Below are positions 47,997 through 56,532 of a stretch of 64,000 bases of DNA, one piece after another. Position 1 is the stretch's first letter. Each line of letters starts with the position of its first letter. A program made the position numbers and the translations under genes. The notes below the pieces were generated by a model. The model searched no databases. It saw only the letters and a list, made by a program, of their open reading frames with translations, and was not told where the DNA came from. The DNA is from JADJYF01 sp965278995. GTDB lineage: Bacteria > Pseudomonadota > Gammaproteobacteria > Ga0077536. Where the stretch lies: contig OZ257136.1 of the NCBI GenBank assembly GCA_965278995.1, forward strand, positions 3,038,001 to 3,102,000, in the 5' to 3' direction.

Positions 47997-48560
47997 TTAC
48001 ATCTGCTCAGCGGTAAACAACCCGACCCGCAGACTGGAGCCCTCGTAGATAGTCTCGCCGTCGACTTCCATCCGTGCGTCTGCGATGCCCATCACGAGAC
48101 CACGCTGGATCACCCGCTTCACATCGACGACATACCGCACCAGTCGCTTGTCTGGTGTCACCTGGCCGCTGAACTGAATGTCTGCGCCGCCCAGCGCGCG
48201 TCCGCGCCCCAGGCCGCCTTTCCAGGCCAGAAAAAAGCCGACCAGCTGCCACATCGCATCGAGACCGAGACAACCTGGCATGACCGGATCGTTAGCGAAA
48301 TGACACTGGAAGAACCATAGATCGGGGCGGATATCGAGTTCAGCTTCGACCACGCCGCGCTGGAACTTCCCGCCCTCGGCATCGATGCGCGTTATGCGAT
48401 CGAACATCAACATTGGCGGCAGCGGCAACTGCGCGTTACCGGGACCGAACAGGTCGCCGTGTCCGCAGGCAATCAGCTCGTCGAAGGTAAAGCTGGACTG
48501 TTGACGGCCATTGACGACGATAGGTGCAGAGGCGTTGATCGGAGCGTTCGCTGGTGACAT
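47997..48560 (-). CDS. fabA: 3-hydroxydecanoyl-ACP dehydratase/isomerase
   Basis: Makes trans-2- and cis-3-decenoyl-ACP, the branch point of anaerobic unsaturated fatty acid synthesis. 187 residues, with the catalytic H87 in FQCHFANDPVMPG and D101 in GLDAMWQL, equal to E. coli H70 and D84, plus a 17-residue longer N-terminus. fabB is not adjacent. It lies 60 bp after the sensor kinase gene in the same direction. Confidence 0.97.
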   Translation of the reverse strand: MSPANAPINASAPIVVNGRQQSSFTFDELIACGHGDLFGPGNAQLPLPPMLMFDRITRIDAEGGKFQRGVVEAELDIRPDLWFFQCHFANDPVMPGCLGLDAMWQLVGFFLAWKGGLGRGRALGGADIQFSGQVTPDKRLVRYVVDVKRVIQRGLVMGIADARMEVDGETIYEGSSLRVGLFTAEQM

Positions 48561-48620
48561 GAAGATGCTTCGATGACGGAACGGTGCAGTATAGCAAAGC
48601 GCCTTGCAACGGCGCCGTGG

Positions 48621-49988
48621 TCAAGACCCCGGCTCGAAATCAATGCGTGCGCGTGTGCCGGCATTCGAAGAATCAAACGTGAGTCGCCCGTGATAAACCT
48701 CCTCGACCATATCGCGAACGATAGCGAGTCCGATGCCATGACCGGCGACCGCTTGATCGAGACGCGCACCGCGCTGCAGCACAGCGTCGAGACGACCGAC
48801 AGGAATACCGGGACCGTCGTCGATGACCTCGATGTATAGTCCGCGCCGCTTCTGCGTCGAACCTGGCCATGGACTTCGGCTGACGATGCGAACGGAATGT
48901 TGCGCCCATTTCGCGGCGTTATCAGCGAGGTTGCCGATCAGCTCCAGCAAATCGCCTTCGTCGCCGTGAAACACGGCGTCCGGCGTGACATCGACGCTGA
49001 AATTCAAACCGCGCTGTGCATAGACTTTCTTCAACGTATCCGTCACGCGCTGAACGGCTGGTGCGACTTTGAGTGGCGGCGCGAGCAGTCCGCGCCCCGC
49101 CGTCGCTGCGCGTTGCAGATGGTATTCGACCGTGCGGTCGATGCGCTCAATCTGCTCGAGTGCGGTTTTTGAGTCCGGTGGCAGTTCCTGGCGACCGAAT
49201 TCGTTGCGCAGGATGGCGAGCGGCGTCTTGATCGAGTGAGCGAGATCGCCCAGCGTGTTGCGGTAACGGCGCAGACTTTCCTGATTATGCGTGATCAGGC
49301 GATTGAGATTACTCGTCAATGGCACGAGTTCACGTGGGTATTTGCCAATGATCTGTTCGCGGTGCCCTGCTTCAATGTCGCGTACTTCCTCATCCACGCG
49401 ACGCAAAGGGCGTAACCCCCAGTTCAGATTAAGCGCTTGCACGATCAGCAGCGCGACACTCAGCCCGGCAAACCACAGCCACAGGCTGCGCCGGAATTCG
49501 TGCACGGTAGCGAGGTAAATCGCTTCGTTTTCGCACGCCTGGATGGAAAATTTTTGCGGAACTCTCTCCCCCACACCTTCCCAGATGATGGTGTAGATGA
49601 GCGAGAACAGGCGCTCGCCGCCAATGGTTCGCGTCGGTTCGAGGCGCCATTCGCCGGCTTCGGCGGGCAGAACCTCTGCGAGCGTGATGCCGAGCAGAGA
49701 AGGGCTCTGCCACAGCACGCCGCCATTGCTGGCCACGATGCGCGCGTAGTTGCCTGAACCCGGCACCGACAAGCTTGGATCAGGTAGATTGCTGATCAGG
49801 CCGTGACTCGGGCTGGCATCGAAGTCGGTTGCGCCGATCAACATGAACACACGCCCGCGCAGACGATCGTCGACTGCGTTCAACGCGCTTTCGCGAAACG
49901 CGCGATCGAGCAACATGCTGCAGAAACCAAGGAATGTGATCAGCACGAGACTCGCCGAGAGCAGCACTCGCGCACGCAGCGAACTCAT
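48621..49988 (-). CDS. Sensor histidine kinase, PhoQ-like
   Basis: 455 residues. Membrane helices at about 8-26 and 168-190 enclose a periplasmic sensor domain of about 140 residues. A HAMP-like region (about 190-240) leads to the dimerisation box with H251 in LGDLAHSIKTPL and the ATPase boxes NLADNAAKW (N), DDGPGIP (G1) and GHGIGLAIV (G2). It follows its response regulator by 36 bp. PhoQ-type is the closest label; the ligand (divalent cation, peptide or other) cannot be read. Confidence 0.92.
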   Translation of the reverse strand: MSSLRARVLLSASLVLITFLGFCSMLLDRAFRESALNAVDDRLRGRVFMLIGATDFDASPSHGLISNLPDPSLSVPGSGNYARIVASNGGVLWQSPSLLGITLAEVLPAEAGEWRLEPTRTIGGERLFSLIYTIIWEGVGERVPQKFSIQACENEAIYLATVHEFRRSLWLWFAGLSVALLIVQALNLNWGLRPLRRVDEEVRDIEAGHREQIIGKYPRELVPLTSNLNRLITHNQESLRRYRNTLGDLAHSIKTPLAILRNEFGRQELPPDSKTALEQIERIDRTVEYHLQRAATAGRGLLAPPLKVAPAVQRVTDTLKKVYAQRGLNFSVDVTPDAVFHGDEGDLLELIGNLADNAAKWAQHSVRIVSRSPWPGSTQKRRGLYIEVIDDGPGIPVGRLDAVLQRGARLDQAVAGHGIGLAIVRDMVEEVYHGRLTFDSSNAGTRARIDFEPGS

Positions 49989-50024
49989 CGGTAACGCCCT
50001 GCTCTGGCCAGGCGCAAGCGCGTT

Positions 50025-50711
50025 TCAGGTCGCGCCGGCGCGTGGCAGGCGCAGGCGATAGCCTTGTCCACGAATGGTTTCGATGGGATTCAGTGCGCGC
50101 TCTGGGTCGATCTTCTTGCGCAATCGCCCGATGATGACTTCGAGCACATTGCTGTCTCGCTCACTGTCATCTTCGTAAAGATGTTCCGTCAGATCGGATT
50201 TCGAGAGCACGGCGTCGGCGCGCAGCATCAGGTATTCGAGAACCTTGAATTCGAGGGCGGTGAGATCGAGTTCACGCGCGGAGACGGTGACCCGTTTGGT
50301 GCCGAGGTCCATGAGTATCGGCCCGCATTCGATGCGCGACTGCGTCCAGCCGGCGGCGCGGCGCAGTAGTGCACGCAGGCGCGCCAGCAGCTCTTCGTTA
50401 TGAAACGGCTTGACGAGATAGTCGTCGGCACCGAGTTCGAGGCCCGCGACCTTGTCTTCCCAGCGCCCGCGCGCAGTTAGAATGAGGATAGGAAAGGTGC
50501 GGCGCTGCGCTCGCCAACACTCGATAACGGCGCTGCCGGGTTTGTCCGGCAATCCCAGGTCGACGATGGCAGCGTCGATCGGATATTCCAGCCCGAGGTA
50601 CTCGCCTTCCGTGCCAGTGCCGGTTGCATCCACAGCGTATCCGTTCTGATGCAGGGTCAAGACGAGCTGCTCGCGCAGTTTGTCCTCATCCTCAATCAAT
50701 AGAATACGCAT
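50025..50711 (-). CDS. OmpR/PhoP-family response regulator
   Basis: 228 residues. Receiver domain with the acidic pocket (IEDED), phospho-acceptor D51 in AIVDLGLPDK, conserved T in ILTARGRWED and K in YLVKPF. The C-terminal winged helix (about 125-222) is of OmpR type. The ATG shares one base with the stop of the PepSY gene. Partner of the kinase downstream. No PhoP-box repeat was found upstream of the operon. Confidence 0.94.
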   Translation of the reverse strand: MRILLIEDEDKLREQLVLTLHQNGYAVDATGTGTEGEYLGLEYPIDAAIVDLGLPDKPGSAVIECWRAQRRTFPILILTARGRWEDKVAGLELGADDYLVKPFHNEELLARLRALLRRAAGWTQSRIECGPILMDLGTKRVTVSARELDLTALEFKVLEYLMLRADAVLSKSDLTEHLYEDDSERDSNVLEVIIGRLRKKIDPERALNPIETIRGQGYRLRLPRAGAT

Positions 50712-51040
50712 CAGTCGGCAAAGCCACGCGTGGTGGCGCCATCTATCGGCACGACTTTCACACGACCATCGCCGGTCAGGATCTTGACCATGTAGCGCGG
50801 GCGACCGTCAGCGAAATCGGTCTGCACGTCGAGCACGCGACCGCCTGTCATGGACGCGGCCTGTCTAGCGGCGGTACCCGGGTCGGCAACGTTGCCAGCG
50901 CCGCGCGTCAGGCCGGGCGGCGCAGCGCTCGGTGCCTGGGCGAGGCCATTGAACCCGCCGCTGAACCGCTCACCCGCCACAGCTACGTCTGCCCACAGCA
51001 CCAGGGCAAGTATCAGACCGAACAGGGATATTGAGCGCAT
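50711..51040 (-). CDS. Small exported PepSY-like protein
   Basis: 109 residues. A signal peptide (LFGLILALVLWADVAVA) precedes a short disordered Ala/Pro stretch, then a PepSY-like unit (ARQAASMTGGRVLDVQTDFADGRPRYMVKIL). PepSY proteins often sit beside two-component genes and may modulate the sensor or a peptidase; in this operon position (PepSY-regulator-kinase) a feedback role is likely but inferred. Start ATG at 51040; the TTG two codons earlier is less likely. Confidence 0.82.
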   Translation of the reverse strand: MRSISLFGLILALVLWADVAVAGERFSGGFNGLAQAPSAAPPGLTRGAGNVADPGTAARQAASMTGGRVLDVQTDFADGRPRYMVKILTGDGRVKVVPIDGATTRGFAD

Positions 51041-51196
51041 GGTCAAATCATACCGCAGCGCTCAGGGCGACAGTCGTGTGCGCGAACTACTCGGGCGAGG
51101 CGACGCTTAGGGTGGTCGGAATAAACGGGCATGGCCATAAACTCTCAAGGACCGGCAGGCAGACGTCGGAGGTTAGTTCAGGCTGACTGAACCCGT

Positions 51197-51237
51197 GCTG
51201 AATCCAGCTGCGAGCAGGCTTGGATGCAGCATTCAGC
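51197..51237 (-). terminator. Hairpin after the nitrilase operon
   Basis: GCTGAAT and GCTGC pair with GCAGC and ATTCAGC, with a 3-nt bulge and 14-nt loop, ending 11 bp from the stop of the upstream gene. No T-run, so only a candidate. The remainder of the 200-bp gap must hold the PepSY-operon promoter, which I could not place. Confidence 0.4.
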
Positions 51238-51247
51238 TCACCACCGT

Positions 51248-51700
51248 TCAGCTCTCGACGTTGACATTGCCGAGGATGGTCTGGCACTTCAGATCGAATT
51301 CCGTTTCGGGCATATCCAACGTTTCATAGTAGAAACTTGCCAGCACGCGCGTGGCGACGATGGTAAAACTCGCGAACCGCCGCGCCGCAGTGGCATTGTC
51401 CCCGGTGTAGTAACCGACCCAGGCCTCGCCCTGCCGCTGCTGGATCGGCGGTTCCATGCGGGTATCTGCCGATACGCGCTGCTCCTCGGCCTGGCTGACA
51501 AATTGCAGTTGAGTCAGGGTCGCCGGGAGTTCCGCTTCGGCCAACGGCGGGTCTGCAGAATGCAGCGTCACTGAGAGCTGCTCTAGACCGTTCTCCGACG
51601 CGTATTGCCACAAACCGGCCTGAGCTGTCGCCACTTGCAGCCATTGCCCCGGTAAATCGAGCTTGAAGCCGGCTTCCCGGACGGGCGTCATACTGGACAC
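51248..51700 (-). CDS. Small protein of unknown function (DcrB/DUF1795-like fold possible)
   Basis: 150 residues. It opens with REAGFKLDLPGQWLQV, a pattern seen at the start of PsbP/DcrB-like domains, and continues beta-rich (QLSVTLHSAD, WVGYYTGDN, FASFTIVATRVLASFYYE). No signal peptide or membrane helix is seen. I chose the GTG at 51700 because GGAG sits 7 bp upstream; the ATG three codons later has none. It lies 27 bp after the nitrilase-family gene, probably in one operon. I do not recognise a function. Confidence 0.7.
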   Translation of the reverse strand: MSSMTPVREAGFKLDLPGQWLQVATAQAGLWQYASENGLEQLSVTLHSADPPLAEAELPATLTQLQFVSQAEEQRVSADTRMEPPIQQRQGEAWVGYYTGDNATAARRFASFTIVATRVLASFYYETLDMPETEFDLKCQTILGNVNVES

Positions 51701-51727
51701 AGTGCAGCTCCGGACAGCGGATGCTGT

Positions 51728-52561
51728 TCAATCAACGACCACGGCATCCAGCGGTCGATCGTGGCTGAGCGCAGGGATCATGCGCCGGACTTCATCGACC
51801 CGCGCCGGATCGATAGTCGCGAGGACGAAACCCTCCTCGCTGCCGCCATCGCCAAGTATTTCGCCCCACGGATCGACAATCAGCGAATGACCGTAGGTGC
51901 GCCGGCCCCATGGCCGCACGCCGCATTGCCCGGGCGCCAGCACATAGCAGCCGGTCTCGATGGCACGGGCGCGGACCAGCGTATGCCAGTGCGCCTCACC
52001 GGTCTTGGCGGTGAACGCCGCCGGAATCGAGATGAACTGCGCGCCAGCCTGCGCCAACGCGCGATAGAGCTGCGCAAAGCGCACGTCATAGCAGACCGAG
52101 AATCCTAGCCTGCCCCACGGCAACGACGCAGTCACCGCACGCGAGCCGGCGACGACGCTGGCCGATTCGGCGTAGTTCTGGCCATCCTTGATGGCGACAT
52201 CGAACAGATGAATCTTGTCGTAGCTCGCGACGATATCACCAGCCGAATTGAGCAGGTAGCTGCGGTTGTAGACCTTGCCCGGGCTGGCCTTGATCGGAAT
52301 GGAACCGAGCAGGAGCCAGCACCTGAGTTCGCCGGCCAGTGCACTGAACGTATGCAGCGCCGGATGCGTTTCGGCGTCATACCCTTTGGCGTAGTAAGCG
52401 TCAGCGCTCGATTCCAGGTTGCTGAAAAATTCCGGCAGACAGATCAGCTCGGCACCGGCACCGGCCGCCGCGCGCACGAGCTCGGCAGCCGTCGCCAGAT
52501 TGGCGGCAAGATCATCGGTCGCACAATTCTGCACACAGGCGGCTTTGAATGACTGGCTCAT
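51728..52561 (-). CDS. Nitrilase-family amidase (Nit1/Nit2-like carbon-nitrogen hydrolase)
   Basis: 277 residues with the family's Glu-Lys-Cys triad: E44 (LICLPEFFSN), K116 (YDKIHLFDV) and C157 (GFSVCYDVRF). Length and motifs resemble deaminated glutathione amidase (Nit1/YbeM), which repairs a by-product of transaminases, or omega-amidase (Nit2). The sequence does not decide between them. Cytoplasmic. First gene of a two-gene unit. Confidence 0.92.
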   Translation of the reverse strand: MSQSFKAACVQNCATDDLAANLATAAELVRAAAGAGAELICLPEFFSNLESSADAYYAKGYDAETHPALHTFSALAGELRCWLLLGSIPIKASPGKVYNRSYLLNSAGDIVASYDKIHLFDVAIKDGQNYAESASVVAGSRAVTASLPWGRLGFSVCYDVRFAQLYRALAQAGAQFISIPAAFTAKTGEAHWHTLVRARAIETGCYVLAPGQCGVRPWGRRTYGHSLIVDPWGEILGDGGSEEGFVLATIDPARVDEVRRMIPALSHDRPLDAVVVD

Positions 52562-52844
52562 GGCGATTCGCTGATGGACTCCGGCAATGAGCGTAACGGA
52601 GCGGGCACCGGAGTGCCACTGGCTCGAAATTACTGCTCCTGATTCCTCGTCACTCGGTGGCGATGGTCGGCCGCGGTTTGGGAAACGCGACCTAAGCCGT
52701 GCAGAGAATCACCGATTGCTTAAGCGCTCTGTACCTGACTCACAACAAAGTGCAAAAAATCGCTAATTGCGCTGTTGAAGGGTGACTTTCCGCCCACACG
52801 TCGGGTTAGGATTGAGCCCCCCGGAGACGATGCCAGGTGGTTCG

Positions 52845-55800
52845 ATGCTTCCCTTACCATCCAAAGCGAAAACTGCGCTGTGCCGCCTGCTGGGCGCTGT
52901 CTCTTTTTTCTCGGCCTTTCTCGCGGCTTTTCCGGCGATAGCTGCACCACCCATCGTGATGCTCGCGATGTCGCGGGACGAAAGCTATTTTCACGAGGCC
53001 TGGCCGGCCCATCTCGATCTCGACGGCGATGGTGTCCCGGATCCGGACTACCTCGACAGCTTCGAATATACCGGCTATTTCCATCCACAACTCTGTTATC
53101 GCTACGACGATGCGGACGATCGTTTCGAGCCGGCCGGATGGAACGACGGCACGGCCAACCACCACTACTGCACGGCGGCGCTGGCTGATGCGTTCAGCGG
53201 CAACTTCCTCAACTGGGCCACCATGACACGCATCGACCTCGTGCGTCGTGCGCTCTACGGTGGGCGGCGGGTGGTCGATACGACGGCATTGACGGTGCTC
53301 GAACGTGCACATCTGCCGACGGATGCTCACAGCTTCGCGAAAACCTATAACGGCAACGACCTCGCCGCGCTGACGCCGTTCGAAAGCAACGCGAACGTGA
53401 TTACCGACACCAATGGCGGCGATGGCGACGGTTTCCAGGACACCGCCGAAGGCGTGACGGTATGCAATACCACGTATGCAGCCAGCGGCAATTCGCAGAC
53501 TACGACAGCACCACCGGTGGTGCGCTTTATCCGGGGTAATCGCGCGCTGTGGGACGCCAACGAGCGCTGGCAATGTACCTGGGAGAACGAGCGCGGCGAT
53601 AGCTTCAACGGCAATATCCCCATCAGTTCCGGCATCGACAGCGTCAGCAGCGAGCCGCCGGACATTATTGTGCTCAAGACTACAAACGGCGATAAAGATC
53701 GCAACGTTCGGGTGGTCGCCTGCGACCCGGCCTGGTTCGACGCCGACAATAATGCCGAGCACTGCCGCCCCTATCCCACTGGCAATCGCAAACCTGCCGG
53801 CATTCTGCAGCAGCACGGCGAAGCGGGTCTCGTCGCTTTCGGACTGATCACCGGCAGCTGGGACAAGAACCTCTCTGGGGGTGCTTTGCGCAAGCGAGCC
53901 GGCGATATGAGTGACGAGATCAATTCGGCGGGTAACGGAAGCTTCAAGTCAGCGCCCGCCAGCGGCGGCATCATTAACACGCTCGATCGGATGCGCGTGT
54001 GGGGCTATAGCTACGGCACGGCCGAAAGCGGGAGCGGCAGCGGGACCTATTTCTCCGGCAGCAGTGGCGACAACTGCACGTTTCAATTGGCGACGATTAC
54101 CCAAGGCGATTGCAACGCCTGGGGTAACCCTATCTCGGAAATCTACCTCGAGGCACTGCGTTACTTCGCCGTTATCGGCGCGCGCGCACCGACACCGACT
54201 TTCGACCCCGATGACACAGCGTATTTTGCCGGTATGACGGATGCCGCATGGACGCCCGATACGCTAGCTGGTGTGACCGACGTGCCGTCACTGAACATCC
54301 TGGTCATCAACGCCGGAATTCCCTCCTATGACGACGATGCAACGGGTTCCGGGATACTCGGCGGTAATTCGCCTCAGACCCTGACCAACCAGGTTGGCGA
54401 CAGCGAGGGGATCACTGGCGGTAACTATCTTATCGGCCGCAACGGCATCAATAACAACGAATACTGCACGGCCAAAGCAGTCAATGCGCTCGGCAACGCC
54501 TACGGTGTGTGCCCATTCGGATCAACCTTGAACGGCTCGTTCCACATCGCGGGACTGGCGCACTATGCGCATTCGAATGACTTGCGCAGCGATCTCGACG
54601 GCGTCCAGTCGGTCGACACTTATGGCATTGAGCTACCACCCGGTAATCCCGCGATCAGCATTCCCATTGGTCCTGCTGGAACGGCGAGGCGGGTCACGGT
54701 GGTGCCCGCTTACAGTCTGGTCGTCAACAACGGCGGTGGCGCGCTGGCCAGTTTCAAAGTCGTGCGTCGCCATACGGAGGTGGACCCTGCCGATCGCGCG
54801 AAACCGGGTCTTCCGAATACGACTCCCGATCCGACGACGGTCAATGGCGCATGCGCTGCCGTCAGCGGAACCGGCGCCGATATCGTCAACGGCGTACCGA
54901 CCAGCGTCGTGCTGACTTCGACCACGACCTGTCGCTCGTCGCCTTCGGGTAGTTCAGGCCAGCTGGCAAGTACGATTCCCGTCGCCAAATCCGGCACCGG
55001 ATTGTTCCACGGCAAGTTTCTAATCGCCTGGGACGATTCCGAGCAGGGCGGCGATTTCGACCAGGACCTGTGGGGCATGTTGGACTATGTCGTCGACACC
55101 ACCGTAACGCCGGCAAAGATCACTATTACGACGACCACGATTGCGGATTCCACCGTCAATGCTCAGCTTTTCGGCTTCGTCATTGCGGGCACAACGAAAG
55201 ACGGCTTCCATGCCTATTCCGGAATCGAAAGTGCGAACTTTACGGATCCGACTGGCGTTCCTGGCTGCAGCAACTGCCAGGTGCTGACAGCAGTCAGCGG
55301 CCAGCGTGGACCACAGTCCTATACATTCACCGTCAGCAATAACGCCCAAGCCGGAATGCTGAAAAGCCCGCTCTATTACGCAGCCAAAGCAGGCGGCTCC
55401 AGCGACACCGATGCGGACGGCATACCGGACCGGTATTTCCCGCTGACCAGCCTGGCTACGCTGGACGACGCGCTGGCGTCCGTGTTCACTCAACTCGGCA
55501 TTGGCGGGTTACCTGATTTTGATGGTGATGGACTGCCAGATGAGTCCGATACCGATGACGATAACGACGGCATGCTGGATATCTGGGAAATCACTTTCCA
55601 GCTCAACCCGCTGAACGGGGCCGATGCCGTGGCGGACGACGACGGTGACGACTTGTCGAACCTTGAAGAGTTTCGGGCCGGGACCAATCCTGGAACTCCA
55701 AATGCTGCCCCGCCTCAGACCTTACGTGTGGTCCTTTCGCTCCATGTCGAGTCCCGCGAAACAGCCACTGGCTACGACCCGAACTTCACGCCGTTCACGA

Positions 55801-56405
55801 CTGAACTTATTCTTTATTTCGACCCCGGTTGGGTCCAGACGGATGCATTCGGTAACGAACAAGTGGCGCATTTCGCCGCCAACAACCGTTTTGAATCGCC
55901 CTTGACTGCACTCCTGCCGTGGCACGCTCCGGAAAATCTCCCACCTGAGCGTCGCATCGCGATATTCGTCAATGTTCTAGACCCGCCTCGTGACTATGTT
56001 TTGTGGGACGACCGCTACCAATATGACGACCCTTCGGCGCAGCGTAGCTATCGGTACGCTGCTTCATTGATCACGAATGGACCCGGGACAGGACAGTACG
56101 TCAACGACATCGATAGCTTCAAAACCCAGAATATGGTGAGTTACGTCGAAGGATTACGGCAGGCTGGCACCGGACTCGAATTTCGCGAGATAGGCGAGAT
56201 CTACGACAGCGCGAGTCAGTCGTTCGTAGACTCGGTCACTTATAGTGGAACGGCATACGTTGTTTCATTCGCAGACCCGACAGCCACCTCGGCACTGCCT
56301 ATGCAGATCCCATTTCCGGATTGGGCATTGCTCGGACTTTCTGCTGCAGTGTTTGTTGCCGGCGCGCACCGTTTACGGAGTGTCGGTGTCACCCGAAAAA
56401 GATGA
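52845..56405 (+). CDS. PilY1-like exported protein with Ca-binding repeats and C-terminal sorting-like tail
   Basis: 1,186 residues. A signal peptide ends ...FPAIAA. The first ~500 residues match the PilY1/PilC N-terminal part: APPIVMLAMSRDESYF, DLDGDGVPDPDYLDSFEYTG, SGNFLNWATMTRIDLVRR and VLERAHLPTDAHSF. The PilY1 C-terminal beta-propeller is not recognisable. Near 855-945 there are DxDxDG calcium loops of thrombospondin type 3 kind (DTDADGIPD, DFDGDGLPD, DDDGDDLSN), then a further beta domain. The last 32 residues read PFPDW, a hydrophobic helix, then RLRSVGVTRKR, like IPTL/PEP-type sorting tails. I chose the ATG at 52845 (AGGTGG upstream, signal peptide next); the ATG at 52830 is possible. 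No pilin genes nearby. Confidence 0.8.
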   Translation: MLPLPSKAKTALCRLLGAVSFFSAFLAAFPAIAAPPIVMLAMSRDESYFHEAWPAHLDLDGDGVPDPDYLDSFEYTGYFHPQLCYRYDDADDRFEPAGWNDGTANHHYCTAALADAFSGNFLNWATMTRIDLVRRALYGGRRVVDTTALTVLERAHLPTDAHSFAKTYNGNDLAALTPFESNANVITDTNGGDGDGFQDTAEGVTVCNTTYAASGNSQTTTAPPVVRFIRGNRALWDANERWQCTWENERGDSFNGNIPISSGIDSVSSEPPDIIVLKTTNGDKDRNVRVVACDPAWFDADNNAEHCRPYPTGNRKPAGILQQHGEAGLVAFGLITGSWDKNLSGGALRKRAGDMSDEINSAGNGSFKSAPASGGIINTLDRMRVWGYSYGTAESGSGSGTYFSGSSGDNCTFQLATITQGDCNAWGNPISEIYLEALRYFAVIGARAPTPTFDPDDTAYFAGMTDAAWTPDTLAGVTDVPSLNILVINAGIPSYDDDATGSGILGGNSPQTLTNQVGDSEGITGGNYLIGRNGINNNEYCTAKAVNALGNAYGVCPFGSTLNGSFHIAGLAHYAHSNDLRSDLDGVQSVDTYGIELPPGNPAISIPIGPAGTARRVTVVPAYSLVVNNGGGALASFKVVRRHTEVDPADRAKPGLPNTTPDPTTVNGACAAVSGTGADIVNGVPTSVVLTSTTTCRSSPSGSSGQLASTIPVAKSGTGLFHGKFLIAWDDSEQGGDFDQDLWGMLDYVVDTTVTPAKITITTTTIADSTVNAQLFGFVIAGTTKDGFHAYSGIESANFTDPTGVPGCSNCQVLTAVSGQRGPQSYTFTVSNNAQAGMLKSPLYYAAKAGGSSDTDADGIPDRYFPLTSLATLDDALASVFTQLGIGGLPDFDGDGLPDESDTDDDNDGMLDIWEITFQLNPLNGADAVADDDGDDLSNLEEFRAGTNPGTPNAAPPQTLRVVLSLHVESRETATGYDPNFTPFTTELILYFDPGWVQTDAFGNEQVAHFAANNRFESPLTALLPWHAPENLPPERRIAIFVNVLDPPRDYVLWDDRYQYDDPSAQRSYRYAASLITNGPGTGQYVNDIDSFKTQNMVSYVEGLRQAGTGLEFREIGEIYDSASQSFVDSVTYSGTAYVVSFADPTATSALPMQIPFPDWALLGLSAAVFVAGAHRLRSVGVTRKR

Positions 56406-56532
56406 TGCGACAAGCGAACAGCCGAGCTTCGCATTCGCCACCACGATCCCGTACGCGCGCCTGTGGCCGTTGTTGCGGCGCCAGGCTGGGAGCAAGGCGG
56501 CAAAGCAGGGTAGATTCCTTTACGCTTGCGCT

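Noticed and set aside
52562..52844. Sigma-54 promoter before the PilY1-like gene
   Set aside because: A TGGCTCG-like element is present near 52619, but the TGC lies two bases too far downstream for sigma-54.
56245..56532. Extended acyltransferase start overlapping the PilY1-like gene
   Set aside because: The 96 extra residues are low-quality sequence; the domain begins right after the ATG at 56533.
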